DNA of 64,000 nucleotides from Acidobacteriota bacterium (GTDB taxonomy: Bacteria; Acidobacteriota; Terriglobia; Bryobacterales; UBA6623), in NCBI GenBank assembly GCA_027592785.1, contig JAQCLD010000008.1, positions 1-64,000 of the forward strand. Reading direction: 5' to 3'. Below, piece by piece: positions 42,713 through 51,371 of the stretch (its first letter is position 1; each line of letters starts with the position of its first letter). Under the pieces are notes generated by a model that had not been told where the DNA came from, did not search any database, and saw nothing but the letters and a program-made list of their open reading frames with translations. A program made the position numbers and the translations under genes.

Positions 42713-44077
42713 TCACCGTATTGCCCATATCGGCTCAGTGTTCTTCCCTTGGGTTGTCAGTCTACGCGGTTGTCCGCCGTCTGCTCTCATCGTCCATAAC
42801 TGTGTTCCGCCAGAACGATTCGAATCGAATACGATGTGCGTACCGCTCGGCGAGAACACCGGGTGCTCGTTGCGGCCAGCCCCGTGCGTCAGTTGCACGA
42901 GCTGTTGCGAGGCGACGTTCATGACAAAGATATTGTAGTTCCCCGGCTCGAACCCGCGGGTCCACGAAAACGCTATTTGTTCGCCTTTCGGATCCCAGGC
43001 TGCCTGCACCGCGTCTCCTTCTCCGCCGGACAGCTTGCGCACGTTCGCTCCGTCGATGTCCATCAGGTAAATCTGCGGTATTCCCGATCGGCCGCTGGTG
43101 AAAGCGATCTGCGAACCGGTTTTAGGATTCACAACAGGATCAACATCGATTGTTCGTGAATACGATATCCTGCGCAGATTTCTACCGTCAAGGTCGGCCA
43201 TGTACAATTGCGTCGGTCCTGCCATCGAAGAAGCGTAGACCAGCGACTTTCCATCGGCTAGGAAATCCGGCGTCGTATTCAGCGAAGCGTCCTGATTATA
43301 GAAGGTTAGCTTCCTTCCGGTTTCGAGCGAGTGGATATAAATCTTCGGCTGACCCTCCACAAAAGTCGTAAACGCCAGGCGCGTTCCATCCGGCGAAACC
43401 GCCGGGGTCATCACGATGTTCTTGTAATTCGTGTGCTGCTTCAAGTTCTGCCCGTCGTAGTCCATCGACCAGATTTCGGGGAATCCCGAGCGGTCGGAGC
43501 GAAAGTAGATCCGTGAGCCGGCCAACCCCGTACCGAGTCCCAGGCTCTGCAAGATGTCGCGCGAAAAGTCGTGGGCGATCGTTTGAGCGCCCTTCTCATC
43601 TAGAGTGCCGTAGTAGCGCTTGCCGAAGACATACGCCGCCTGGACCGGCTCAAGAGTCGCGTCATAGACAAAGCCGTTGAGGACGAGCCTGTCGCTTGAC
43701 TGCTCAAGAGCACCGAAGACCAAGTAACGCGCCGACACCGGCGGGTCTGACCAGCCGACCAGCCAGAGTCCGCGGTCGCCCGGATCGACCGGCAAATTGT
43801 CGCCGGTCGGTTGGATGTCCTCCGCCCGGCGCGGAGCTGTACGTGGATAGAAACTCTTCGACACCATCCTGAGCTGGCCCGACGCGTCCAGGTCGTTCCA
43901 TAGAGTGGTGTTGAACGTCGACTCGTTCTCCGTGCCCACCAGCCCGCGAATATCGGGCACGGCAATCGACGGCATCTGGCCGCCGCTGCGCACAATGCCG
44001 CGGAAGTCCGGCTCCTGTGCGGAGGCGACGGCAGCAAGGGCGAAGAGGAGCGTGAATAGGGTTTTTTGAAGTTTCAT
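42713..44077 (-). CDS. tolB: TolB periplasmic beta-propeller
   Basis: ATG 44077 (MKLQKTLFTLLFALAAVASA) shares one base with the stop of the upstream tolA-like gene (TGATG), so translation is coupled; the longer frame to 44350 overlaps that gene. 454 residues: signal peptide, TolB N-terminal domain (about 25-165), then a six-bladed propeller with repeats such as SRIYFRSDRSGFPEIWSMDY, AFTSGRSGIPQIYLMDIDG and HIVFDSNRSGGTQLWTM. It bridges TolA and Pal across the periplasm. Confidence 0.95.
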   Translation of the reverse strand: MKLQKTLFTLLFALAAVASAQEPDFRGIVRSGGQMPSIAVPDIRGLVGTENESTFNTTLWNDLDASGQLRMVSKSFYPRTAPRRAEDIQPTGDNLPVDPGDRGLWLVGWSDPPVSARYLVFGALEQSSDRLVLNGFVYDATLEPVQAAYVFGKRYYGTLDEKGAQTIAHDFSRDILQSLGLGTGLAGSRIYFRSDRSGFPEIWSMDYDGQNLKQHTNYKNIVMTPAVSPDGTRLAFTTFVEGQPKIYIHSLETGRKLTFYNQDASLNTTPDFLADGKSLVYASSMAGPTQLYMADLDGRNLRRISYSRTIDVDPVVNPKTGSQIAFTSGRSGIPQIYLMDIDGANVRKLSGGEGDAVQAAWDPKGEQIAFSWTRGFEPGNYNIFVMNVASQQLVQLTHGAGRNEHPVFSPSGTHIVFDSNRSGGTQLWTMRADGGQPRRLTTQGKNTEPIWAIR

Positions 44078-44865
44078 CACTGCAACTGAAAGAACATTTC
44101 TACAACGATAGACGATCGTCCGAGTCCCGGCGGTAGCGGCCGAAACGGCGATATTCCCAGCACCGCGCGCTGCGCCGTATAGTCCACGCTGCGATTGCCG
44201 CTGGAACCGGCCAGCTTGATGTCGCGGATGGACCCATCGCGCAGGATCGTGAAGCGCACGACGGCCGGATTCGTCGCGTCTCCCGAGGCCTGCCCCAGGG
44301 TTCGCCGCCATGACTCGCCTAGCGCCCTCTGCAACGCCTCGGAGTACCAAGCGAAACCTTGGCCGAAGGGGTTCGACCCGGTCAGGCCGACGCCAGAACC
44401 TGCCTCCGGTTGCGTGCCGCTGAAGATGGGGCTGGCCGCCTGTGCGCCGGTCGTCGAACGAATCTCGTTCGGTTTCTGCACCGGGGCCGACTTCTGCACC
44501 GCCGTCGCCGGGGGCCTCTTGGGCGGAGCTGGCTGGGCGATGGCCACCGCGTTGGGCGGCTCGACCTCAATCTCTGGTGCCGGAGGAGCCGGCTTATCCG
44601 GCGCGGCAGGCACCTGATGCTCCACCGGATTTGCCACCGGGTTCCGCGGCGCCGTCGGCACGTTCAGCGGGATGCCGTCCACCACGTTGACCGTCAGCGC
44701 GCCGCCCATCGTTCCGTCGACGTCGCCAAACTGAAACGGCGGCGGCGAAAAGAAGCCCCAGGCCAGGATCACAACCGCCAAGGCCGCGTGGCACGACGCC
44801 GAGACAACCACAGGCTGCTTCAGCCGCTCGCGTCCTTCATCCGCTGCTTCGATGTGAATCCTCAT
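44077..44865 (-). CDS. TolA/TonB-family energy transducer
   Basis: The 262-residue protein has a short cytoplasmic N-terminus, one membrane helix (about 17-36, VVVSASCHAALAVVILAWGF), a Pro/Ala-rich periplasm-spanning region (about 65-160, PAAPDKPAPPAPEIEVEPP) and a TonB C-terminal domain (from about 170, SEALQRALGESWRRTLGQ ... VVRFTILRDGSIRDIKLAGS). In this operon context it plays the TolA role, but the C-terminal fold is TonB-like. Overlaps tolR2 by 4 bases. Confidence 0.85.
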   Translation of the reverse strand: MRIHIEAADEGRERLKQPVVVSASCHAALAVVILAWGFFSPPPFQFGDVDGTMGGALTVNVVDGIPLNVPTAPRNPVANPVEHQVPAAPDKPAPPAPEIEVEPPNAVAIAQPAPPKRPPATAVQKSAPVQKPNEIRSTTGAQAASPIFSGTQPEAGSGVGLTGSNPFGQGFAWYSEALQRALGESWRRTLGQASGDATNPAVVRFTILRDGSIRDIKLAGSSGNRSVDYTAQRAVLGISPFRPLPPGLGRSSIVVEMFFQLQ

Positions 44866-45299
44866 TGCGGAGCGTTCTTCTCCAGCGGTTTGGTCACCAT
44901 CGCCACTTCAATCTTTTCGCGACCGCAGGCCTGCACAATCGGCGCAATCACTTCCCAAGGCACGCTCTTGTGCGCGCGCAGATAGATTCCCGGCTTGTGC
45001 GCTTCGCTCCAAGTGAAGTTACTGTCCGCCAGTACTCGCGCGGCGAGTTCGTTCGGAGCGATCGCCTCGGTGTTGTAAAAGACGCCGCCCTCGGCCGTAA
45101 CGTTCACAAACGGAAAATCTTCGGGCGTAGTCGCCACTTCGCGCGTGTTCGGAACTTCGATCGCCAGGCCAAAATCGAACATGCCCGCCGTAATCATGAA
45201 AATGATCAACAGCACCAGCACCACATCGACGAAGGGCGTGACGTTGATCGCCGCCATGGGCTCGTCGTCGCGCCTGCCGTTGTTGATCGAAAAAGCCAT
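44862..45299 (-). CDS. tolR: ExbD/TolR family protein, second copy
   Basis: The 145-residue protein has the ExbD core: INVTPFVDVVLVLLIIFMIT with the functional Asp in the membrane helix, then a periplasmic domain. It differs from the first copy in having a longer N-terminus (SINNGRRDDEPMAA). It lies 6 bases after tolR1. TolQ/TolR use proton motive force to drive TolA. Confidence 0.93.
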   Translation of the reverse strand: MAFSINNGRRDDEPMAAINVTPFVDVVLVLLIIFMITAGMFDFGLAIEVPNTREVATTPEDFPFVNVTAEGGVFYNTEAIAPNELAARVLADSNFTWSEAHKPGIYLRAHKSVPWEVIAPIVQACGREKIEVAMVTKPLEKNAPQ

Positions 45300-45305
45300 C
45301 GCTGC

Positions 45306-45728
45306 CTAGCTCGGATTCCTCGTCAGCGGTCTCGACACCAAATTCACTTCGACGCCTTGCGCACGGCATTCGGCCAGTACCTGCGCCACGATCTCGTAGG
45401 AAGCCAGCTTGTGGATCTGCAAGTAAATCTCCGGCGCCGTCGAGTTCGAACTCTTGGCCTGCTCGGGAATCGCGTAGATATTCACCTCGCGGCCGTCGTA
45501 AAACAGTCGTCCCGTCGAGGCGATCTGCACCACGTTCGGCTTCGACGGCCTCGTCGCCGTCGCCGTCGTCGTTGGCGGGACGCCCACCCGCATGCCGAAC
45601 TCCACAACCGCCGCCGTGATCATAAAAATGATCAGCAAGACCAACACCACGTCGACAAACGGCGTGACGTTAATCTCCGCTAACGGTTCGTCCTCAGCGG
45701 GCCTGCCGCGTCTTTTCATGAACGACAT
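45306..45728 (-). CDS. tolR: ExbD/TolR family protein, first copy
   Basis: ATG 45728 (MSFMKRRGRPAEDEP), preceded by GGGGAAGACG, overlaps the end of tolQ by 35 bases; a start at 45719 is also possible. 140 residues; INVTPFVDVVLVLLIIFMIT is shared with copy 2 and carries the conserved Asp. The periplasmic half (about 40-140) is different from copy 2. Confidence 0.92.
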   Translation of the reverse strand: MSFMKRRGRPAEDEPLAEINVTPFVDVVLVLLIIFMITAAVVEFGMRVGVPPTTTATATRPSKPNVVQIASTGRLFYDGREVNIYAIPEQAKSSNSTAPEIYLQIHKLASYEIVAQVLAECRAQGVEVNLVSRPLTRNPS

Positions 45729-46482
45729 CGTCTTCCCCGTAGTCGCGTTCGGCCAGGTTGTAAAACTCCAGCCCGAAGTCTTCCATGCGCGTGCGGATCT
45801 CCCGGATGCGCTGCGAAAACACGTTGTAGAAAACCAGCGCAGGTATGGCTGCAAACAGGCCGAACGCCGTGGCGATCAACGCTTCGGCAATTCCCGGCGC
45901 GACTGCTCGCAGCGTCGCCCCGCCCGCTTCGCCCAGTCCGCGGAAAGCGTCCAGGACGCCCCAGACGGTGCCGAACAGGCCGATGAACGGCGTCGCCGAA
46001 GCCGTCGTCGCCAGCCAGCCCATGTTCTGTTGTAAGCGCGAGGTCTCCTCGCTGGCCGCCAGCGTCATCACTCGCTCCAGCATGTCGCTGTTGCGCAGCG
46101 CGCCGTACTTGTTCACCTGGCGGGCGAGTTCCTCGTAGCCGAACTCAAACACCGACACCAACGGCGCTGGACGGTACTGCTCAGCTGCAGCGTTCATCTC
46201 ACTCATCTTGGCGACCCGCCGGAAAGCCTTCAAGAAGGAAGAATCCTTGCGGTTGGCGTCGCGCAATAGACCGTACTTGGAGAACGCGATCGCCCACGAA
46301 AGGACCGAGAAACCTAACAGGATCAGCAAAACCAGCTGGGCGAACGGTCCGGCCATCCAGACCATGTCAAACAGGCCGGAGCCGATGGGACTGGCGATCT
46401 CCTCGCCGTCAACTGGTATTTCGGTTTCCGCAACTTCTTGCGCGGCTTGCAGCAAGAGGGCAAAAAGAGTCGTTGTATACAA
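45694..46482 (-). CDS. tolQ: TolQ/ExbB/MotA-type proton channel
   Basis: A TTG at 46480-46482 (LYTTTLFALLLQAAQEVA), preceded by GAGAGGAGAGCC, is preferred to a GTG at 46539 that lacks a ribosome-binding site. About 262 residues. Three membrane segments: FAQLVLLILLGFSVLSWAIA, WLATTASATPFIGLFGTVWG and AEALIATAFGLFAAIPALVFY, the last two forming the proton-channel core with TolR. First gene of the tol unit. Confidence 0.9.
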   Translation of the reverse strand: MYTTTLFALLLQAAQEVAETEIPVDGEEIASPIGSGLFDMVWMAGPFAQLVLLILLGFSVLSWAIAFSKYGLLRDANRKDSSFLKAFRRVAKMSEMNAAAEQYRPAPLVSVFEFGYEELARQVNKYGALRNSDMLERVMTLAASEETSRLQQNMGWLATTASATPFIGLFGTVWGVLDAFRGLGEAGGATLRAVAPGIAEALIATAFGLFAAIPALVFYNVFSQRIREIRTRMEDFGLEFYNLAERDYGEDDVVHEKTRQAR

Positions 46483-46622
46483 GGCTCTCCTCTCGTCCGA
46501 GTACGCCGTTGCGGGGGGGCGGCGCGTTCTACTTGTCACTGGCGGCGTCGGTTGCGGGGCACGACGCCTACTGCCCTCATAAAGGGCTTTCAGAACGAAT
46601 CGGTACTGTTGAATCTAACACA

Positions 46623-46628
46623 TATAAT
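46623..46628 (+). promoter_or_regulatory. Candidate -10 box (TATAAT) upstream of recN
   Basis: A perfect TATAAT 83 bases before the recN ATG; no convincing -35 hexamer at 16-18 bases spacing. The region also carries a GCCC/GGGC stem (around 46572-46587). Confidence 0.3.
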
Positions 46629-46711
46629 GGAGCGGACGTCTTGTCCATGGACGCTCGGCTGATTCACATCGTTTCGCCGCTAGCCATCTTTTTCGCAGGG
46701 CGATCGCGTCG

Positions 46712-48400
46712 ATGCTTCACGAACTTCAAATCGACAACTTCGCCGTCGTCGACCGGCTGAAGGTTAACTTCCGCAAAGGTCTCAACCTGCTCACCGGCGA
46801 GACCGGCAGCGGCAAATCGATCGTCGTCGGCGCTCTCTCGCTGCTGATGGGCGGACGCGGCGGCGCGGATGTTGTCCGCGAAGGGGCCGAGCGAGCTCGC
46901 ATTTGCGGCGTCTTTGAACCCCAGCCGACCGTGGAACTCATCGATCTGCTCGACCAGGCCGGCTTCGAATTGGAGGACGGCGAACTCATTGTCGAGCGCC
47001 AGGTGGCCGCTTCAGGCAAGAGCCGTTGCTATATCAACGGACGCCCGGCGACGCAGACCTTCCTACGCGAACTAGCCCTGCATCTGTGCGACATCCACGG
47101 CCAGTTCGATCAGCAAAAGCTCTTTTCCGCCGCCGAGCAGATGGCCCTGCTCGATCAGTTCGCCGGTCTCGACGAAGCCGTCCGCGCGGTCGGGGCCTTC
47201 TACACGGTCTGGCGCGACCTGCGCAAGAAGCTCGACTCGCTGCGCGGCGACGAGCAGGAGCGCCTACGACAGCTCGATCTTTACCGCTATCAGCACCAAG
47301 AAATCGAAGGCGCCCGCCTCGATCCCGACGAAGAAGACCGCCTGCGAGCTGACCGCAAGAAGCTGCAAAACCTCACCCGGCTGCGCGAAGACGCCTCAAC
47401 CGCCTACAACGCGCTCTATGAGTCGGCCGAATCAGTCGCCGCACAACTCAAGACCGCCATCAAGGCCGTCGAGTCCCTCGCCGCGGTCGACCCAACTTTC
47501 TCGGCGCTCCCCAAAGCCCTCACAGACGCCCAGGCGACGGTCCAGGACGCCGGCTTCGAACTGCAAAGCTATCTCGACGCCCTCGAGGACGAGCCCGGCC
47601 GTCTCGAGACGATCGAAGACCGACTCGCGGACATCGAAAAGCTCAAGCGCAAGTACGGCCCCACCCTTGCCGACGTCATCGCCTACGGCGCCGAGGTCGC
47701 CGCCAAAGTCGAAGAGTTGTCCTCCAGCGAAAAGACCGCCGAGCAGGTCGAGAAGCGTCTCGCTCAGGCCGGCAGCGACTACCTGGCCGCTGCGACCAAA
47801 TTATCGAGCGCCCGGCGCAAGGCAGCCGATGGCCTCGAAACGCAGGTCGAGACGGAGCTGAATCAACTGGCCATGCCCAAGGCCCGCTTCGCCGTTGCCC
47901 AAGAGCCGTCGCAGGACGCAAGCGGTTGGACGTCTGCGGGCATCGATCGCATCCGCTATGACTTCTCCGCGAACCCCGGTCAGCAGCTCAAACCGCTTGC
48001 CCAGGTCGCTTCCGGCGGAGAACTCTCGCGCGTCACGCTGGCCATCAAGACTTGCCTCAAGCCCGAAACCGGCGCCCACATGCCCAGAACACTCGTCTTC
48101 GATGAGATCGACACAGGAGTCGGCGGACGCGTCGCCGAAGCCATTGGCCGCCGCCTCAGACGCCTCGCGGCCTCCGACCAGGTGCTCTGCGTCACCCACT
48201 TGCCGCAAATCGCCGGCTTCGCTGACGCCCACTATGTCGTTGAGAAGACAGCCCACAAAGGCGCTACTTTCGCCACCGTCGTCGAACTCGCCGACAAGCA
48301 GCGGGTAACCGAACTGGCCCGCATGCTCTCAGGCGAAGAAGTCACCCCCGCCGCCCTCGCCAACGCCCGCCAACTACTCAAATCCACCGCCAAAGCCTAG
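46712..48400 (+). CDS. recN: DNA repair protein RecN
   Basis: The 562-residue SMC-like ATPase acts in double-strand break repair. Walker A is GETGSGKS at residues 29-36; LCDIHGQFDQQKLFSAAEQM and a long coiled coil (about 155-390) follow. The signature ASGGELSRVTLAIKT and Walker B TLVFDEIDTGVGGRVAEAIG lie near the C-terminus, then CVTHLPQIAGFADAHYVV. Complete and ordinary. Confidence 0.96.
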   Translation: MLHELQIDNFAVVDRLKVNFRKGLNLLTGETGSGKSIVVGALSLLMGGRGGADVVREGAERARICGVFEPQPTVELIDLLDQAGFELEDGELIVERQVAASGKSRCYINGRPATQTFLRELALHLCDIHGQFDQQKLFSAAEQMALLDQFAGLDEAVRAVGAFYTVWRDLRKKLDSLRGDEQERLRQLDLYRYQHQEIEGARLDPDEEDRLRADRKKLQNLTRLREDASTAYNALYESAESVAAQLKTAIKAVESLAAVDPTFSALPKALTDAQATVQDAGFELQSYLDALEDEPGRLETIEDRLADIEKLKRKYGPTLADVIAYGAEVAAKVEELSSSEKTAEQVEKRLAQAGSDYLAAATKLSSARRKAADGLETQVETELNQLAMPKARFAVAQEPSQDASGWTSAGIDRIRYDFSANPGQQLKPLAQVASGGELSRVTLAIKTCLKPETGAHMPRTLVFDEIDTGVGGRVAEAIGRRLRRLAASDQVLCVTHLPQIAGFADAHYVVEKTAHKGATFATVVELADKQRVTELARMLSGEEVTPAALANARQLLKSTAKA

Positions 48401-48406
48401 CATCCG

Positions 48407-48435
48407 ATCCGAACCCCAAACGCCAGTGAGGGGCC
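48407..48435 (+). repeat. Solo copy of RAYT-linked repeat family A
   Basis: The 29-base stretch differs from 809-837 at a single base. It begins 7 bases after the recN stop and has no transposase nearby; the partner RAYT is 47.6 kb away. This is what a REP element moved in trans by a single RAYT looks like. Confidence 0.85.
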
Positions 48436-48533
48436 TCTTCGCGCCATTCCTGCTGAGGGTTTCGACGTAGAGCCGCCCCTTTTTTCCCAGCGGCGCCCTT
48501 CCGGGATCGCGGAACGGCCCTGATAATGGTTTT

Positions 48534-50009
48534 ATGGGCAACTCGGCCCAAGGATTTGAGTTCAGCGATTGGAGTCTCCAGCGTCCCGGCGCCGGCAGGT
48601 CCTTCCTCGTCTCGCTGTGCGTCCATATCGTTGTTGTCGCAACAGCTTGGACCATCAACCCGCGCCCTGTCGGCCGCTCTTTCCCGGAACCTCGCCTCGC
48701 CGATTTCCTCGACCCGTCTGAGCGAAAGATCGTTTGGTACCAGCCGCGGCAACAAATGCCCGCTATTGCGCCCGCCGAGCAATCAACGCCGCAGACCTCC
48801 GAGCCTGAGCAGGCGCGTTTCGAGATGCCCCAGAGGGTCACCGCCAGCGACCCGAATCCTGACAGCCTGCAGAGTATGGTTCGCAGCGATCGTCCAGACA
48901 TCGAGTTGCCGCCGGACGTCAAGCTTCCCAACCTCGTTTCCTGGAAGGCGCCGGAGGTCGAGCGACCCCGCTTCGAGCCGACTGAGCCGCAGCTTGTCGC
49001 ACCTTCGACCGAAGGGCTACCGGTTCTCGAACCGCCCAAGATCGAAGCCTCCGTGCCGACCGACTTGAGCGTCGCCGAACTCCAGCAGCTTGCCCGATTG
49101 CGTTATCAACAACAGCAAGAGCAGCGTCAAACTCCTCAGCAGCAGGCGTTGCAGGCCGAGATCCTCGCCCTCGAAGTTCAAGCGCAGACCTCGCCGCTTG
49201 ACGCCTCGCAGTTTCAACAGCTCGCCCGTCTGCGCTATCAAGCCGAGCAGCAGGCCCGCGCTAATCCGGCGAGGGAAGCGCTGCCCAGTGAATCCGCCCC
49301 TGACATTCGTGCGCAAGGGACCGTTGCGGTCGACGTCGCCGAACTGCAGCAGCTCTCCCGCCTGCGCTATCAGGGCGGCAACGAGCGACCCCAAGCCGCG
49401 CCGCAACGAACGGCCCTCGACGCCAACGCCCCCGTGCTCTCGACGGCCCCCGTCGCCCCCGGCGTCGCGGTCGACGTCTCACAATTCCAGGAACTCGCCC
49501 GGCTGCGTTATCAGGCGGGTCGTGGGGGTGAAGCGAGAAGCGCTCCAGAGAGGCAAGCGCTGGCCGACGCCGTTGGCGGACAGGCCGCCCAAATCGAGCA
49601 ATTGGCGACGGCATCAGGCGGCTCGGGCATCGATGTTTCTGAACTTCAACAGCTTTCGCGCCTTCGCTATCAACAGGCACAGGGAGGGGCCGGCTCACAG
49701 CGGGCTTCCGCTCCCTCCGCGCCTGCCTTGGGCGAAGTTGTCGGCGGCGCTGCACCGGCCATTGGCGGCGTAGCCCCACCCGCTGGGGGCGTGCCCTTCG
49801 GAGCGCCCTCCATTGACCTGCCTTCCGCGCCCCCCGCGAGCCTAGGAGCGGCCGGCGGCGACCAGTCCGGCGGCACCGGCGGCGATATCAATCTGGTCGC
49901 CGTCGGGGTCAAACCCGCTGATCGCCTGCCTGAGGATCTGCCTGCCGGTTCCCGGCGCGGCGCGTTTACAGCCGGCCCCGATGCGGGCGAAGGGCGCGGT
50001 GCAACCTGA
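48534..50009 (+). CDS. TonB-family protein, N-terminal part with five RLRYQ repeats, ends at in-frame TGA
   Basis: 491 residues: one membrane helix (about 22-40, RSFLVSLCVHIVVVATAWT) as in TonB, a Pro-rich stretch, then five copies of D-(V/A)-(A/S)-(E/Q)-(L/F)-Q-(Q/E)-L-(A/S)-R-L-R-Y-Q at residues 179-192, 223-236, 267-280, 314-327 and 367-380. The spacer lengths give periods of 44, 44, 47 and 53. The frame stops at TGA 50007-50009 after GEGRGAT, and the same frame continues into the TonB C-terminal domain at 50028, so this is probably the first part of one 705-residue protein. The role would be energy transfer or envelope spanning. Confidence 0.8.
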   Translation: MGNSAQGFEFSDWSLQRPGAGRSFLVSLCVHIVVVATAWTINPRPVGRSFPEPRLADFLDPSERKIVWYQPRQQMPAIAPAEQSTPQTSEPEQARFEMPQRVTASDPNPDSLQSMVRSDRPDIELPPDVKLPNLVSWKAPEVERPRFEPTEPQLVAPSTEGLPVLEPPKIEASVPTDLSVAELQQLARLRYQQQQEQRQTPQQQALQAEILALEVQAQTSPLDASQFQQLARLRYQAEQQARANPAREALPSESAPDIRAQGTVAVDVAELQQLSRLRYQGGNERPQAAPQRTALDANAPVLSTAPVAPGVAVDVSQFQELARLRYQAGRGGEARSAPERQALADAVGGQAAQIEQLATASGGSGIDVSELQQLSRLRYQQAQGGAGSQRASAPSAPALGEVVGGAAPAIGGVAPPAGGVPFGAPSIDLPSAPPASLGAAGGDQSGGTGGDINLVAVGVKPADRLPEDLPAGSRRGAFTAGPDAGEGRGAT

Positions 50010-50027
50010 AACGGAGCCCCTGTCCGC

Positions 50028-50651
50028 GTGCCGAACCTAGCTATTGACGGTCCTACGCGAGCCAACTCCCAGCCGGCTGGAGCAGGCGGGGACGGCAACG
50101 ATCTGCTGTCCATGCTGACGCGCCACGGTTCCATACGAGACGGACAGGCTCCACCGCCCGACATCGATATCGTTTACAACGAAAAGCCCATCGATATCGA
50201 CAATCCGTTCGTCGGCCGTCCCGTGTACACCATGGCCGTCAACATGCCCAACGTCACCAGCTACCGCGGCGACTGGGTCCTGCAATTTGCGGAGCTCAGC
50301 GAACCGGTCGAGGGCGAGTCGAACGACGAGATCGAGCAACGTCTTTCCTCAACTGACCACGAGCTGACGCCGCCGTTCCCGCTCGTCAAGGTCGATCCCA
50401 AATACGTCGCCAGCGCGATCCGCGAGCAAGTACAAGGTATCGTCGTCTTCCACGGCTTCATTTCCGAAGACGGCGTCCTCTCCAAGCTGCGCTTGGTCCG
50501 CGGCGTCGACGAACGGCTCGACGACGCCGCCAGCGAAGCGTTGGCCAAGTGGGTATTTCGCGCGGCTATGAAGAACGGCGAGGCCGTCGCCGTCGAAAGC
50601 CTCATCCGCATCCCCTTCCGTCTCGACCCATCCGTCAAGATGCGCTATTGA
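50028..50651 (+). CDS. TonB C-terminal domain protein, second part of the interrupted TonB-family gene
   Basis: The frame is the same as that of 48534-50009; only the TGA at 50007-50009 separates them. GTG 50028 (VPNLAIDGPTRANSQP) could restart translation. From about residue 100, PLVKVDPKYVASAIREQVQG, then VFHGFISEDGVLSKLRLVRG and DAASEALAKWVFRAAMKNGE form a TonB C-terminal domain. Without the upstream membrane helix it would not be anchored, so the split is probably deleterious unless read through. Confidence 0.8.
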   Translation: MPNLAIDGPTRANSQPAGAGGDGNDLLSMLTRHGSIRDGQAPPPDIDIVYNEKPIDIDNPFVGRPVYTMAVNMPNVTSYRGDWVLQFAELSEPVEGESNDEIEQRLSSTDHELTPPFPLVKVDPKYVASAIREQVQGIVVFHGFISEDGVLSKLRLVRGVDERLDDAASEALAKWVFRAAMKNGEAVAVESLIRIPFRLDPSVKMRY

Positions 50652-50684
50652 TAGTCGGAGCGCCGTACTCCCGGTGCGACTCCG

Positions 50685-51371
50685 ATGGAAACGCAATACC
50701 TGCTCATCGATGCCGACGACACGTTGTGGGAAAACAACGTCTACTTCGAGCGCGCATTCGACGAATTCGTCGATTTCCTCGGCCATTCCCGACTAGCGCC
50801 CGATGAAGTGCGCGAGATCCTCGACGAAATCGAACTCGACAACGTTGCCCAGCACGGCTACGGCTCAAAGAGCTTCGGGCGCAATCTGTTGCAGTGCTTC
50901 GAGCGGCTCGCCGAGCGGACCTACGCCGACCACGATCTAGAGAACGTCATCCAGATCGCCGACCGCATCATGCACCATCCGATCGATGTCATCGTGGGCG
51001 TCCGCGACACGCTCGAGTATCTAACCGCAAGGCACCATCTGACCTTATTCACCAAAGGTCATTCCGAGGAACAGCTGCTCAAGTTCGAGCGCTCCTCTCT
51101 AGGCCCCTACTTTCACGGCGTTGAAGTCGTTCGCGAGAAAGACGCCGCCGCCTATCGCGAGATCGTCGAGCGCGCCCAGATGACTCCTGAGCGCACCTGG
51201 ATGGTAGGCAACAGTCCCAAGTCCGACATTCACCCCGCGCTCGAAGCCGGGCTGCGCGCGGTTTTCGTTCCCCACCAGCACACCTGGTCGCTGGAGATCG
51301 TCGACCTCCCCGCGCCGTCGGAGCGCTTCCATATGGTCGATTGTTTCGCCGACCTCAGCCGCATGTTCTAG
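50685..51371 (+). CDS. HAD-superfamily hydrolase
   Basis: The 228-residue protein has all four HAD motifs: D9-A-D11-D-T (LLIDADDTLW), LFTKGHSEEQ (Thr), REKDAAAYREI (Lys) and VGNSPKSDIHPALEAG (Asp). The helical cap between motif I and II (about 20-95) makes it a C1-type, YjjG-like phosphatase. Substrate unknown. It follows the TonB-like fragment by 33 bases. Confidence 0.85.
   Translation: METQYLLIDADDTLWENNVYFERAFDEFVDFLGHSRLAPDEVREILDEIELDNVAQHGYGSKSFGRNLLQCFERLAERTYADHDLENVIQIADRIMHHPIDVIVGVRDTLEYLTARHHLTLFTKGHSEEQLLKFERSSLGPYFHGVEVVREKDAAAYREIVERAQMTPERTWMVGNSPKSDIHPALEAGLRAVFVPHQHTWSLEIVDLPAPSERFHMVDCFADLSRMF

Noticed and set aside
50007-50009. TGA as a selenocysteine codon in the TonB-like gene
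   Set aside because: No SECIS-like hairpin follows, no Cys is expected at this position in a Pro/Gly-rich linker, and no sel gene is in the window.
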